Positions 52,990 through 60,957 of a stretch of 64,000 bases of DNA are shown piece by piece. Source of the DNA: DASVTR01 sp033855775 (GTDB taxonomy: Bacteria > Acidobacteriota > Blastocatellia > Pyrinomonadales > Pyrinomonadaceae); assembly GCA_033855775.1 (NCBI GenBank), contig JAWVFT010000130.1, forward strand, positions 17,784 to 81,783, in the 5' to 3' direction. Each line of letters begins with the position of its first letter. The stretch's first letter is position 1. The notes below the pieces were generated by a model, which was not told the DNA's origin, ran no database searches, and saw only the letters and a program-made list of their open reading frames with translations. Position numbers and translations under genes: made by a program.

Positions 52990-53124
52990 AGTGACAAGTG
53001 ACGAGCAAGAGAAAAGAAGTCATGAGCGCCGGACGATGAGTGATGAATAATAAGCTCTGATTAAAAGCGACCTGCTCTTAACTCATAGATTCTTGCTTCT
53101 GCCTCTTGCTCGTCACTTGTCACT
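52990..53124. repeat. Perfect 22-bp inverted repeat, GTGACGAGCAAG type
   Basis: Arms at 52990-53011 and 53103-53124 are exactly complementary and share the core AGTGACGAGCAAG with the element at 48973-49190. The 91-bp interior is AT-richer and shows no gene. Both are palindromic spacers of similar layout, so they form a small dispersed family. Confidence 0.85.
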
Positions 53125-53216
53125 CGCTGCTTGTCACTGCTTTATCAAATCCTCTGCTATACTTGGGGACGCATTTGCCGGTTGGGTCGCTTCCGCTCGC
53201 GGACGCTTGAAGGATT

Positions 53217-54446
53217 ATGGAAAGCCAGAACATTACAATCACTATCGCGTTTTTAGCCGGGCTGTTGTCGTTTCTGTCGCCGTGCGTGTTGCCGCTCGTG
53301 CCGGGCTACGTGTCGCTGATTTCGGGCGTCAGTATTGACCACCTGAAGAGCGAGGACGACAACGCGCGAAGGGCCGCGCGCCGCGCCGTCATCTTCAATT
53401 CCATAGCCTTTAACATCGGCCTCTCGATGATTTTTCTGGCTCTCGGCGCGGCAGCCGGATTGGTCGGCACGGCCCTGCTCACGAATAAGTGGATACGCCT
53501 CGTCGGCGGCGCCGTGATTATCGGCTTCGGCCTACAGTTAATCGGCATCCTGAAAATCGGCGCGCTCTATAAAGACACGCGCTTCTTCTCGCAGCAGAAG
53601 CCGCGCGGCATCCTCGGCTCGTTCACGTTGGGGATGGCTTTTGCCGCCGGATGGACGCCGTGCATCGGCCCGATTCTCGGCGGCATCATCGGGCTGGCGG
53701 CGACGAGCGGCGGCTGGCGCAGCGGCCTTCTGCTCTCGACCTTTTACGCGGCGGGCCTCGCCATGCCCTTTCTCGCCACGGGCCTCGCCATCAATCGTTT
53801 CCTGAGTTTCTACACAAAGTTTCGCCGCCACCTGCACAAGGTCGAAGTCGTCTCCGGCGTGATACTGATACTCATCGGCGCGGCGGTGATGACCAACTAC
53901 ACGACGAAGCTGTCGAGCTTGCTGGCGTGGCTGCCGAACGCGGAATCCGTGCTCAAGTCGAAGACGGAAGGCGCGGGCGGCGCGGCCAACGCCAGTAAGT
54001 CTTTCGAGCCTGCGCCTGACGTTCAGTTGAAGACGCTCGACGGTCAGGCGGTTCAGTTGAGCGAGATGCGCGGCCAGGTTGTGCTCTTGAATTTCTGGGC
54101 GACATGGTGCGGCCCTTGCCGCAGCGAGATTCCGGTCTTCAACGAGATGCAGCGAGACTTCGAGGCGCGCGGCTTGAAGGTCGTCGGCGTCTCGACGGCT
54201 GAGACGAACGACACGCCGGAGATGATTCGTGAGTTTCAAAAGGAATTTAGACAAGACTACACAATCCTGCTCGGCGGCGACGACGTGACGGCCAAGTTTC
54301 GCAACGGCCCCGGCTTGCCCGTCACCATCATCATCGACCGCGAAGGGCGCATCCGCCAGAAAATCGTCGGCGAGAGCAACAGGGCTGGATTTGAAGCGGC
54401 CATCAAGCCGCTGCTCGACGAAGCTCCCGCGACCGCGCTCAGATAG
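53217..54446 (+). CDS. CcdA-type membrane protein fused to TlpA thioredoxin domain
   Basis: The 409-residue protein starts with 'MESQNITITIAFLAG'. The CcdA half has about six transmembrane segments (1-235), including the cysteines in 'SFLSPCVLPLVPGYVSL' and 'AGWTPCIGPILGG', which pass electrons across the membrane. A periplasmic thioredoxin domain follows (about 265-405) with 'FWATWCGPCRSEIP' and 'GLPVTIIID'. Such fusions deliver reducing power for cytochrome c biogenesis. A short hairpin lies downstream. Confidence 0.93.
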   Translation: MESQNITITIAFLAGLLSFLSPCVLPLVPGYVSLISGVSIDHLKSEDDNARRAARRAVIFNSIAFNIGLSMIFLALGAAAGLVGTALLTNKWIRLVGGAVIIGFGLQLIGILKIGALYKDTRFFSQQKPRGILGSFTLGMAFAAGWTPCIGPILGGIIGLAATSGGWRSGLLLSTFYAAGLAMPFLATGLAINRFLSFYTKFRRHLHKVEVVSGVILILIGAAVMTNYTTKLSSLLAWLPNAESVLKSKTEGAGGAANASKSFEPAPDVQLKTLDGQAVQLSEMRGQVVLLNFWATWCGPCRSEIPVFNEMQRDFEARGLKVVGVSTAETNDTPEMIREFQKEFRQDYTILLGGDDVTAKFRNGPGLPVTIIIDREGRIRQKIVGESNRAGFEAAIKPLLDEAPATALR

Positions 54447-54464
54447 TTTAAGCTAGATTGGCTG

Positions 54465-54500
54465 TTAGCCGTCGCTTCCGCTTGCGTCTCTGACGGCTAA
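54465..54500 (+). terminator. Short hairpin after the CcdA-TlpA gene
   Basis: TTAGCCGTC (54465-54473) pairs perfectly with GACGGCTAA (54492-54500), with an 18-nt loop and no T run. Confidence 0.5.
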
Positions 54501-54538
54501 CGCCGGACATCCGGCATCACACTTTCAGGAGTTCAGCT

Positions 54539-55249
54539 ATGAAGAAATTTTTCCTGTTCCTCGCTCTGCTCTTCGCGCTCGCGCCCGCTGCGACGCGCGC
54601 GCAGGGCAATCATGAATACGCCCCGCTGCAAGAGCAGAAGGTTGACTACAAGGATTGGACTTTCAACAGCGTCTCGGACGGCAAGCCCGTCAACCTGCGC
54701 CACCTTGCCGCGGGCAAGAAGCTCGTGCTCGTCGTCTACTTCGCCCCGTGGTGTCCGAACTGGCGCAACGAATCGCCGCTGGCCGCGCAGCTTTACGACA
54801 AGTACAAGGCGAACGGCCTGGAAGTGGTCGGCGTCAGCGAGTATGCGACGAGCGCGGACGCGCTCAAGTACTTCGGCGAGAAGGGCGCGCCCTACACGGT
54901 CGTCGCCGAATCCGAAGGGCGCGAGGCGCGCGACAAGACTTCGCACTACGGCTATCGAAAGCTGACGGGCGACACGCGCGGTTGGGGTTCGCCATGGAAC
55001 ATCTTCCTTGAGCCGTCGAAGTTCAACGCGAAGGGCGACGTGCTGATGGAAAAGGCCTGGGTCGTCAACGGCGAACTGATTGAGACGGACGTTGAAAAAT
55101 TTGTCCGCGAGCGCCTCGGCCTCGACGGCAAGATGGAAATCAAGAAAGCTAAGCTCGACTTGAAGGTCGAAACCGACAAAGACAAGTTGCTGCGCGACAG
55201 CCTCAGCACGAGCGCCAGCGGCAAAGACGCCACGCCCTGCAAGCCGTAA
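54539..55249 (+). CDS. Secreted thioredoxin-like protein
   Basis: The 236-residue protein has a signal peptide (about 1-22, 'ATRAQG') and TCAGGAG upstream. The thioredoxin-like fold shows 'LVLVVYFAPWCPNWRNESPL', with a single Cys since CxxC reads CPNW. The region that normally holds cis-Pro reads 'WGSPWNIFLEP'. A charged Lys/Asp-rich tail follows. It is the third thioredoxin-fold gene in a row (after 51517 and 53217), so it probably takes part in the same periplasmic thiol pathway, perhaps as a non-redox or one-Cys partner. Confidence 0.78.
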   Translation: MKKFFLFLALLFALAPAATRAQGNHEYAPLQEQKVDYKDWTFNSVSDGKPVNLRHLAAGKKLVLVVYFAPWCPNWRNESPLAAQLYDKYKANGLEVVGVSEYATSADALKYFGEKGAPYTVVAESEGREARDKTSHYGYRKLTGDTRGWGSPWNIFLEPSKFNAKGDVLMEKAWVVNGELIETDVEKFVRERLGLDGKMEIKKAKLDLKVETDKDKLLRDSLSTSASGKDATPCKP

Positions 55250-55276
55250 CCGAGAGCCCGCGAGCCGCAAAACTGC

Positions 55277-55322
55277 AAGCCGGAATAAACGACGACGACG
55301 CGCCGTTTATTCCGGCTTTTGC
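55277..55322 (+). terminator. Rho-independent terminator
   Basis: AAGCCGGAATAAAC (55277-55290) pairs perfectly with GTTTATTCCGGCTT (55305-55318), followed by TTGCTTTC. It ends the thioredoxin-like gene. Confidence 0.85.
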
Positions 55323-55420
55323 TTTCAACTTTTCAGCCTGACTTTTGCTCTCGCCGACACTGCTGCTAAGATGGCGCGTCTAAAGCTCATCAAAGATTCA
55401 TAATCGGGCGCACAACTTTC

Positions 55421-56386
55421 ATGAAACTACGCCTCTTGTATCACGGTCATTGTTTTGACGGCGCGGCCTCGGCTGCCGTCTTCACGCGCTTTTATCAAAG
55501 CCGCGTGCGGCCCGGCGCAACTATCGAGTACACGGGGCTGCTGCATCGCCCCGGACAGCTTTTCGATGAAGAGATGTTTGACGGCGACGAGAACGCGATA
55601 GTCGATTTCAAGTACTCGACATCGCCGCGCCTGACGTGGTGGTTCGACCATCACCAATCGGCCTTCCTGACGCCGGAAGATGAGCAACACTTTCGTCTGG
55701 ATGAATCGGGCCAAAAGTTTCTGGACGCGACGCGCAAATCCTGCACGGAGTTTATCGCGGACGTGGCGCGTGAACGCTTCGGCTTTCAGGACGAGATGCT
55801 CGACCCGCTCGTCGAGTGGGCGCACATCATAGACGGCGCGCTCTATGAATCGGCGGCGCAATGCGTTGAACTGGCCGCGCCCGCCTTGCAGTTGATGCAG
55901 GTGATTGAGAGCGTCCCCGAAGATAATTTTATAGAAGAGATAATCCGCGCGCTGACGGAGCGCTTGCTTGACGAAGTGGCCTTGAGCGATGCCGTGCAGC
56001 AACGCTTTCGCCCGATTCGTGACACGCACTTGAAGACCTTGGAGACTGTCCGCCGCAAGGCTCGCTACGCCGACGGCGTTGTGCAGTTCGACCTCGTTGA
56101 AGATGGCTTGGAAGGCTTCAACAAGTTCATCCCGTATTACCTATACCCGCAGACGACCTACTCCGTGGCCTTAACGCGCGGGCCGCACCGCACGAAAATC
56201 TCGGTCGGCTCAAACCCATGGAGCCCGCGCCCGCGCACGCACAACATCGCCTCCATCTGCGAACGCTACGGCGGCGGCGGCCATGCTGTGGTCGGCGCCG
56301 TCTCGCTCGCGCCCGCCGAAGTGGAGAAGGCGCGCTCGATTGTGCGCGAGATTGTCGCGGAGCTATCCGGCGACGGCAAAGGCTAA
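55421..56386 (+). CDS. DHH-family phosphoesterase-like protein
   Basis: The 321-residue protein shows 'LYHGHCFDGAASAAVF' (DHH motif I variant, FDGA), 'AIVDFKYS' and 'WWFDHHQSAF' (the DHH signature), then a DHHA1-like end with 'RYGGGGHAVVGAVSLAP' (GGGH). DHH enzymes hydrolyse oligonucleotides or cyclic dinucleotides; with an HD-GYP protein elsewhere in the window a nucleotide-turnover role is possible. The substrate is unknown. Confidence 0.85.
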   Translation: MKLRLLYHGHCFDGAASAAVFTRFYQSRVRPGATIEYTGLLHRPGQLFDEEMFDGDENAIVDFKYSTSPRLTWWFDHHQSAFLTPEDEQHFRLDESGQKFLDATRKSCTEFIADVARERFGFQDEMLDPLVEWAHIIDGALYESAAQCVELAAPALQLMQVIESVPEDNFIEEIIRALTERLLDEVALSDAVQQRFRPIRDTHLKTLETVRRKARYADGVVQFDLVEDGLEGFNKFIPYYLYPQTTYSVALTRGPHRTKISVGSNPWSPRPRTHNIASICERYGGGGHAVVGAVSLAPAEVEKARSIVREIVAELSGDGKG

Positions 56387-56446
56387 GCCCTTGAGACAAA
56401 ACTGCGCGACGAGTTCGGACAGCGAGCGCATCGAGTAAAGCTGCCG

Positions 56447-56454
56447 GGTTTGAG
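56447..56454 (+). other. Left 8-bp target-site duplication of the IS element
   Basis: GGTTTGAG at 56447-56454 is repeated exactly at 59486-59493, flanking the inverted repeats. Confidence 0.9.
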
Positions 56455-56480
56455 GGTAGTGTCCTAAATCTGTGTTGCTG
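56455..56480 (+). repeat. Left terminal inverted repeat
   Basis: The 26-bp end begins GGTAGTGTCCTAAA and ends GTTGCTG. The reverse complement is at 59460-59485, with mismatches in the middle only. Confidence 0.9.
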
Positions 56481-56531
56481 GACTGAATGAATCTCTAGCC
56501 TTCGCAATTCGATTGTGCTATATCCTCTGGC

Positions 56532-56774
56532 ATGGCAAAGAAGCAGAGCCGAAAAAGAATCACGGACGAAAATCAATTCGCCAAAGCTATACTTGATTTT
56601 ATTATAGAAGAGACAGAGGCAGAGCCGAAGCCCGTTAAAGAGAAAGACCCGCAAGCCGTCAAACGCGGACAGCTAGGCGGGTCTAAAGGTGGCAAGGCCA
56701 GAGCGCAAAAGCTATCAGCAAAAGACCGCTCTGCTATCGCCAAGAAAGCAGCACAGGCTAGATGGAAACAGTAA
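56532..56774 (+). CDS. Small basic passenger protein
   Basis: The 80-residue protein is Lys/Ala-rich. Its C-terminal half ('GGKARAQKLSAKDRSAIAKK', then AARW-like ending) closely resembles the N-terminal segment of the convergent gene at 56758-57831. This module is seen in small DNA-binding-like proteins. It overlaps that gene by 17 bp tail to tail. It may bind DNA or regulate the P63C-like gene; its function is unknown. Confidence 0.65.
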   Translation: MAKKQSRKRITDENQFAKAILDFIIEETEAEPKPVKEKDPQAVKRGQLGGSKGGKARAQKLSAKDRSAIAKKAAQARWKQ

Positions 56775-57831
56775 GGGCTTGGCTCTCTGCTTCTTCGTAC
56801 TGGTCGAATAAGGGCATCTCAAGGTATTTAGGGACAGCCCTATTCAATGCCTTTTCAAACTCATCCCACTTTCCATCATCGAAAATTCTCATCAACGTGA
56901 TTTCCGAAGCCAACAGTTCGCGTAATCTTGGATGCCCTATATCCTCAGATAGCCGCCGTGTAAATTTATACTTGGCCCTGCCCTTTGAATCCTTTGGGAT
57001 AACTCGCTTTAACTCTTTTAGAACGCCGGGAGCGAGCCTTGCGTAGACAAGATTGTTTGTTAGGCAGCCGAAATATCTAGGCCGCTTGTTGATGTCTAAA
57101 AGTTTCAAGCCTTTCAATCGGCAAATCTGTTCATAAAATTCATTGGGAAATGTTTTTACCCATTTACGAAGCTCCTTCGCAATAAACTTCGTAAGTATTT
57201 CTTGATAAGCCTCGCGTGCCTTATCGCGTTCGTAGCCCGTTGCTTCATCAACAAGCGCGATAATGCCGACATGGGCAAGGCCGCGCATTAGAACGTCGCA
57301 CGCCTTAATAATGTCGTCGTACCGCTTTGGTATTATATTCTTCTTTTTCAAGCTCTCATCCCGATATTGCAGATAGACTTCACAGACTTTTGGTAATAGT
57401 TCTGCGTCATAGCCCATTGTCAGGCGCCCACTTTTAGTCTTAAAAGCAATCGGAGTCGTCGAAGCCATTAAATCTTCGGAAATAAACGGCTTAAGCTGGT
57501 CTGCGCTCAAGAAGAAGGGTAATTCGTCGAACGTGTCTCTAATGCTCATTCCGCCTTTTGGGCGGGTGTTGCGTCCGATTGCCGCTAGGAATTGTGACTG
57601 CAATAACAGTCGCTTGCCCGTCGGCAGGACGGCGCAATAAATCAGCTTGCTTGCAAGCTTTAGCTCACCATCGTGAGAGGCTTGGGGGACGTGGCTATGC
57701 CATCTGGCGTTTGCCCCCTTCTTAGCTATCTCACTCCGCTCTGTAGCCGACAACGATTTAGCTCTAGCAAAGCCGCCTTTTGCTTTGACTTCGCTCACTG
57801 TTTCCGTGATTTCTAAGTTTTGCTCGTCCAT
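56758..57831 (-). CDS. P63C-domain-like passenger protein
   Basis: The 357-residue product starts at an ATG (57829-57831) with GAAAGG 7 nt upstream; a TTG at 57852 is a poorer alternative. Residues about 1-45 carry the same SLSATERSEIAKKGANARW module as the 80-residue protein. The C-terminal part ('FPNEFYEQICRLKGL', 'RPRYFGCLTNNLVYARLAPG', 'LREL') matches the P63C domain found in phage and plasmid-borne proteins. Its function is unknown; it probably interacts with nucleic acid. AT-richer than the host genes. Confidence 0.78.
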   Translation of the reverse strand: MDEQNLEITETVSEVKAKGGFARAKSLSATERSEIAKKGANARWHSHVPQASHDGELKLASKLIYCAVLPTGKRLLLQSQFLAAIGRNTRPKGGMSIRDTFDELPFFLSADQLKPFISEDLMASTTPIAFKTKSGRLTMGYDAELLPKVCEVYLQYRDESLKKKNIIPKRYDDIIKACDVLMRGLAHVGIIALVDEATGYERDKAREAYQEILTKFIAKELRKWVKTFPNEFYEQICRLKGLKLLDINKRPRYFGCLTNNLVYARLAPGVLKELKRVIPKDSKGRAKYKFTRRLSEDIGHPRLRELLASEITLMRIFDDGKWDEFEKALNRAVPKYLEMPLFDQYEEAESQALTVSI

Positions 57832-57989
57832 GCTTGCGCCTTTCGTAATCAAGATGCTTGCATCTTACAGGCTGCAAGCATATATTGTCAAATCGTATTT
57901 ATGCTTGCAGATTTAACTTGACTATTTTAAGCCTTTCAAGCATAATAGCAACTTAGCAACACACCGCTTCGGCAGAAGGTAAGCAGCCA

Positions 57990-58934
57990 ATGAAATGCAC
58001 ATCTTGCGAATCCACAAACTTCAAACGCTTCGGCAAAGACCGCAAAGGCAATCAGCGTTATCGTTGCTTAGATTGTGGCAAGACGTTTCAGGAGGCGCAG
58101 GACAAGCCGCTTGGCTCTATGTACCTTGCCGAAGATAAAGCTGAGATGTGCTTAAAGCTCTTGCTTGAGGGTTGCTCTATCAGAAGCATTGAAAGAATCA
58201 CTGGCGTGCATCGTGACACCGTTCTTGATTTGCTTCTGTTAGTTGGCGGCAAGTGTGAAAGATTGCTTGAAGAGAAGATTCATAACGTCCCTGTCAAAGA
58301 CGTTCAAGCCGACGAGATTTGGGGATTCATTCAGATGAAGGAAAAAACTAAGAAGCGTCAAGATTTGAACGATGAGACTATCGGCGATTGCTACACGTTC
58401 ATAGCGATTGAGCGCGAGTCAAAGCTTATCCTTGCTTGGCATCTTGGAAGGCGCACAGCAAGCGATACGTTCGCTTTTACTGAAAAGCTATACCATGCGA
58501 CAGGCTCACACTTTCAATTGACTACAGACGGCTTTGGCGGCTATCCAGATGCCGTCACGCATAGCTTAGGCACTCGCGTTGATTATGCTCAATTGGTGAA
58601 GATGTACGCGCAGAATCCAGAAGGCGAGAGACGCTATTCTCCGGCTGAATGTATCGGAGCAAAGAAGATTCCAGTTATCGGCAATCCTGACCCCGAACGA
58701 ATCAACACGTCGCACATTGAAAGACAGAATCTAACGCTTAGAATGTCCACACGTCGCCTAACGAGATTGACGAACGCTTTTAGTAAGAAGTGGATTAACA
58801 TGAAAGCCGCTCTTGCTCTGCATTTCGCGTTCTATAACTTTTGCCGGATTCATTCTACAATCCGTTGTACGCCAGCAATGGAAGCGGGAATTACAAAGAG
58901 CGTTTGGAGTTTGAAGGATTTGTTAAGCGCATGA
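57990..58934 (+). CDS. IS1-like DDE transposase
   Basis: The 314-residue protein has an N-terminal zinc ribbon (CTSC ... CLDCG, residues 3-30), a helix-turn-helix ('GCSIRSIERITGVHRDTV') and a DDE catalytic domain with 'QADEIWGF', 'TTDGFGGY' and 'SHIERQNLTLR'. The length and the motif set match IS1-family transposases. Target duplications of 8-10 bp are usual for this group and agree with the 8 bp seen here. Its stop overlaps the start of the next gene by four bases. Confidence 0.9.
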   Translation: MKCTSCESTNFKRFGKDRKGNQRYRCLDCGKTFQEAQDKPLGSMYLAEDKAEMCLKLLLEGCSIRSIERITGVHRDTVLDLLLLVGGKCERLLEEKIHNVPVKDVQADEIWGFIQMKEKTKKRQDLNDETIGDCYTFIAIERESKLILAWHLGRRTASDTFAFTEKLYHATGSHFQLTTDGFGGYPDAVTHSLGTRVDYAQLVKMYAQNPEGERRYSPAECIGAKKIPVIGNPDPERINTSHIERQNLTLRMSTRRLTRLTNAFSKKWINMKAALALHFAFYNFCRIHSTIRCTPAMEAGITKSVWSLKDLLSA

Positions 58935-59449
58935 AATGGTATCAAGACCCTATTACCGTTGCGACCATAGTTATCGCAATATCCACTGTGGTCAGCGTGG
59001 TCGTGTCTTATTATGCTTGGAAGGCAACTAAACTAAGCGCAAGGGCTGCCGCAGAATCCGCAGAGATAACGAAATTGATGTTTGAGGAAGCCTATAGGCC
59101 GCGAGTCGCTATCATTGGAGTTCAGTCAAGCCTTGACCCTCAAGGGAAAAAAGCCAAACTTACTGTTGCCCTCAAAAACTACGGCACTCTGCCTGCACGG
59201 CATATTGAGTTGCTTTACGCGTGTAGTGCAGAAGAGAACTCTGACCATGGTCTTCAATCTTTAATGCCTCAAGAAATTACATCCAGAGTCATCACTCTTC
59301 AGGGTGCAGACTTCGATTGGTTAATGGACGGCAAGACGCTTAAATTAGAGTCTGTGTATTTTGGAGCGGGCGGGCAGAAATATCGGTATGACCAACATAT
59401 GGCGTACCGGGATGGTGTGTTGAGTACATGGGGAAGCCGGGCTTTTTAA
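58931..59449 (+). CDS. Small membrane passenger protein
   Basis: The 172-residue product starts at an ATG overlapping the transposase stop (ATGA). One transmembrane segment (about 8-29, 'VATIVIAISTVVSVVVSYYA') is followed by a beta-rich soluble domain with 'YRPRVAIIGVQ' and 'LKNYGTLPARHIELLY', resembling the small 'YRPRV' proteins of unknown function found near mobile elements and defence genes. It is a passenger of the IS element. Confidence 0.7.
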   Translation: MKWYQDPITVATIVIAISTVVSVVVSYYAWKATKLSARAAAESAEITKLMFEEAYRPRVAIIGVQSSLDPQGKKAKLTVALKNYGTLPARHIELLYACSAEENSDHGLQSLMPQEITSRVITLQGADFDWLMDGKTLKLESVYFGAGGQKYRYDQHMAYRDGVLSTWGSRAF

Positions 59450-59459
59450 CTTAACTGCT

Positions 59460-59485
59460 CAGCAACGCACTTTTAGGACACTACC
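59460..59485 (-). repeat. Right terminal inverted repeat
   Basis: The reverse complement begins GGTAGTGTCCTAAAAG and ends GTTGCTG, matching the left end at 56455-56480. Confidence 0.9.
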
Positions 59486-59493
59486 GGTTTGAG
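59486..59493 (+). other. Right 8-bp target-site duplication of the IS element
   Basis: GGTTTGAG, identical to 56447-56454. Confidence 0.9.
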
Positions 59494-59495
59494 CG

Positions 59496-60794
59496 TCAAC
59501 GCGCCATCAAGGCTTCAATCTCTTCGACATGCTTGGGGGCTTTGTCTGAGAGCACGCGGCAGCCTTCGTCCGTGATGAGCACGTCGTCTTCGATGCGGAC
59601 GCCGATGCCCAGATATTTTTCGGGGATGTCTTTGGCGTCAACCGGAATGTAGATGCCCGGTTCGATTGTCATCACCATGCCCGGCTCGACGCGGCGCGAT
59701 TCGTCTTTGACCTGATAACGGCCCACGTCATGCACGTCCATGCCGAGGAAGTGGCCGAGGCGATGCATGTAGAACTGCTTGTATTTCTCTTCCTTGATAA
59801 GCTCCGAGACTTCGCCCTTCAACAGTCCGAGCCGCGCCATGCCTTCCGTTAGAATCTCGACCGAGCGCTCGTGCAATTCGTCTATGCTCGCGCCGGGGCG
59901 CGACATCTCTATGCAGGCGACTTGCGACGAGAGCACGAGTTCGTAGATGTCTCGCTGCGCTTCTGTGAAGCGACCGTTGACGGGAAAGGTGCGCGTGATG
60001 TCGGAGGCGTAGCCGCGATATTCGGCGCCCGCGTCAACGAGGAGCAAGTCGCCGTCGCGTAGCGGAGCGTCGTTGTTGATGTAGTGCAGGATGGTGGCGT
60101 TCGCCCCGCCGCCGACGATGGAAGTGTAAGCCGGGGCCGCCGCGCCTTTGCGCCGGAAGGTGTATTCGATGAGAGCTTCGACTTCATATTCCATCATGCC
60201 GGGGCGCGCAGACTTCATGGCTTCGACGTGGCCTTCGGCGGCGATGTCGGCGGCGCGCTGCATCGTCTCAATCTCTTCGTCGCTCTTAATCAAGCGCATC
60301 TCGTGCAGGATGGCGCCTGTGTCGATGATGGCCTGCGGCGGGTGTATGCCGCGCCGCCCCATCGAGCGCATGCGTTTGATTTGATGAATGATGGTCTGGT
60401 CAAGGTCGGAATTGCCGTTGCCGACGCGGTAGTAGAGATTGCTTGCGCCGTTTAATAACTCGGTCAGCTTCTCGTCAAACTCTTCGACCTTGAACGCGGC
60501 GTCCGCCCCGTAACTCGCTTTCGCTCCTTCGATTCCGGCGCGTCGCCCGTCCCACACTTCCTTTTCGGGGTCGCGCGGTCGGACGAACAAAATGTACGGG
60601 TGCTCCTTGTGTCCGGGCGCGATGACGGCGATGGCTTCCGGCTCTTCAAAGCCCGTCAGGTAGTAGAAGTCAGAGTCTTGACGAAAGCGATAATGGGTGT
60701 CGTTGGAGCGCGTCGTCTCGCGCGCGCTGCTGATGATGGCGACGGAATCATTGCCCAGTCGCTTCATAAATTCCGCGAGTTGCGGTCTTGGCAT
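59496..60794 (-). CDS. pepP: Xaa-Pro aminopeptidase (M24)
   Basis: The 432-residue protein has the N-terminal creatinase-like domain ('MPRPQLAEFMKRLG', 'SDFYYLTGFEEPE') and the C-terminal pita-bread domain. Metal ligands are in 'DAGAEYRGYASDITRTFP', in 'HRLGHFLGMDVHDVG' and in 'TIEPGIYI', with the last Glu in 'GVRIEDDVLI'. It removes the N-terminal residue preceding proline. AAGGAG precedes the start. The stop is three bases from the IS target duplication. Confidence 0.95.
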   Translation of the reverse strand: MPRPQLAEFMKRLGNDSVAIISSARETTRSNDTHYRFRQDSDFYYLTGFEEPEAIAVIAPGHKEHPYILFVRPRDPEKEVWDGRRAGIEGAKASYGADAAFKVEEFDEKLTELLNGASNLYYRVGNGNSDLDQTIIHQIKRMRSMGRRGIHPPQAIIDTGAILHEMRLIKSDEEIETMQRAADIAAEGHVEAMKSARPGMMEYEVEALIEYTFRRKGAAAPAYTSIVGGGANATILHYINNDAPLRDGDLLLVDAGAEYRGYASDITRTFPVNGRFTEAQRDIYELVLSSQVACIEMSRPGASIDELHERSVEILTEGMARLGLLKGEVSELIKEEKYKQFYMHRLGHFLGMDVHDVGRYQVKDESRRVEPGMVMTIEPGIYIPVDAKDIPEKYLGIGVRIEDDVLITDEGCRVLSDKAPKHVEEIEALMAR

Positions 60795-60957
60795 GTCGAG
60801 TTCTCCTTACTTGAGCGCAGCGCAAACGGGCTGCCGGCGTCTGGCTCGCATTGTAACTGAGATTCAACGCCACGCGGAAACGCGGACGCGCCGCCGCCCC
60901 GCGCCTCTTCTCTTGTCAGGAGTTTTGAGTGATAATTCGCGCGCGGAGGCAAAGCTG

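Larger units (their letters stand above)
56455..59485 (+). mobile_element. IS1-like transposable element with passenger genes
   Basis: The 3031-bp element has 26-bp imperfect terminal inverted repeats (56455-56480 and 59460-59485). Both outer ends read GGTAGTGTCCTAAA and the inner ends share GTTGCTG. An 8-bp duplication, GGTTTGAG, flanks it. It carries a transposase (57990-58934), an 80-residue basic protein, a P63C-like protein and a small membrane protein. The base composition is clearly AT-richer than the surroundings. It is inserted a few bases after the stop of the Xaa-Pro aminopeptidase gene and breaks no gene. Confidence 0.92.
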
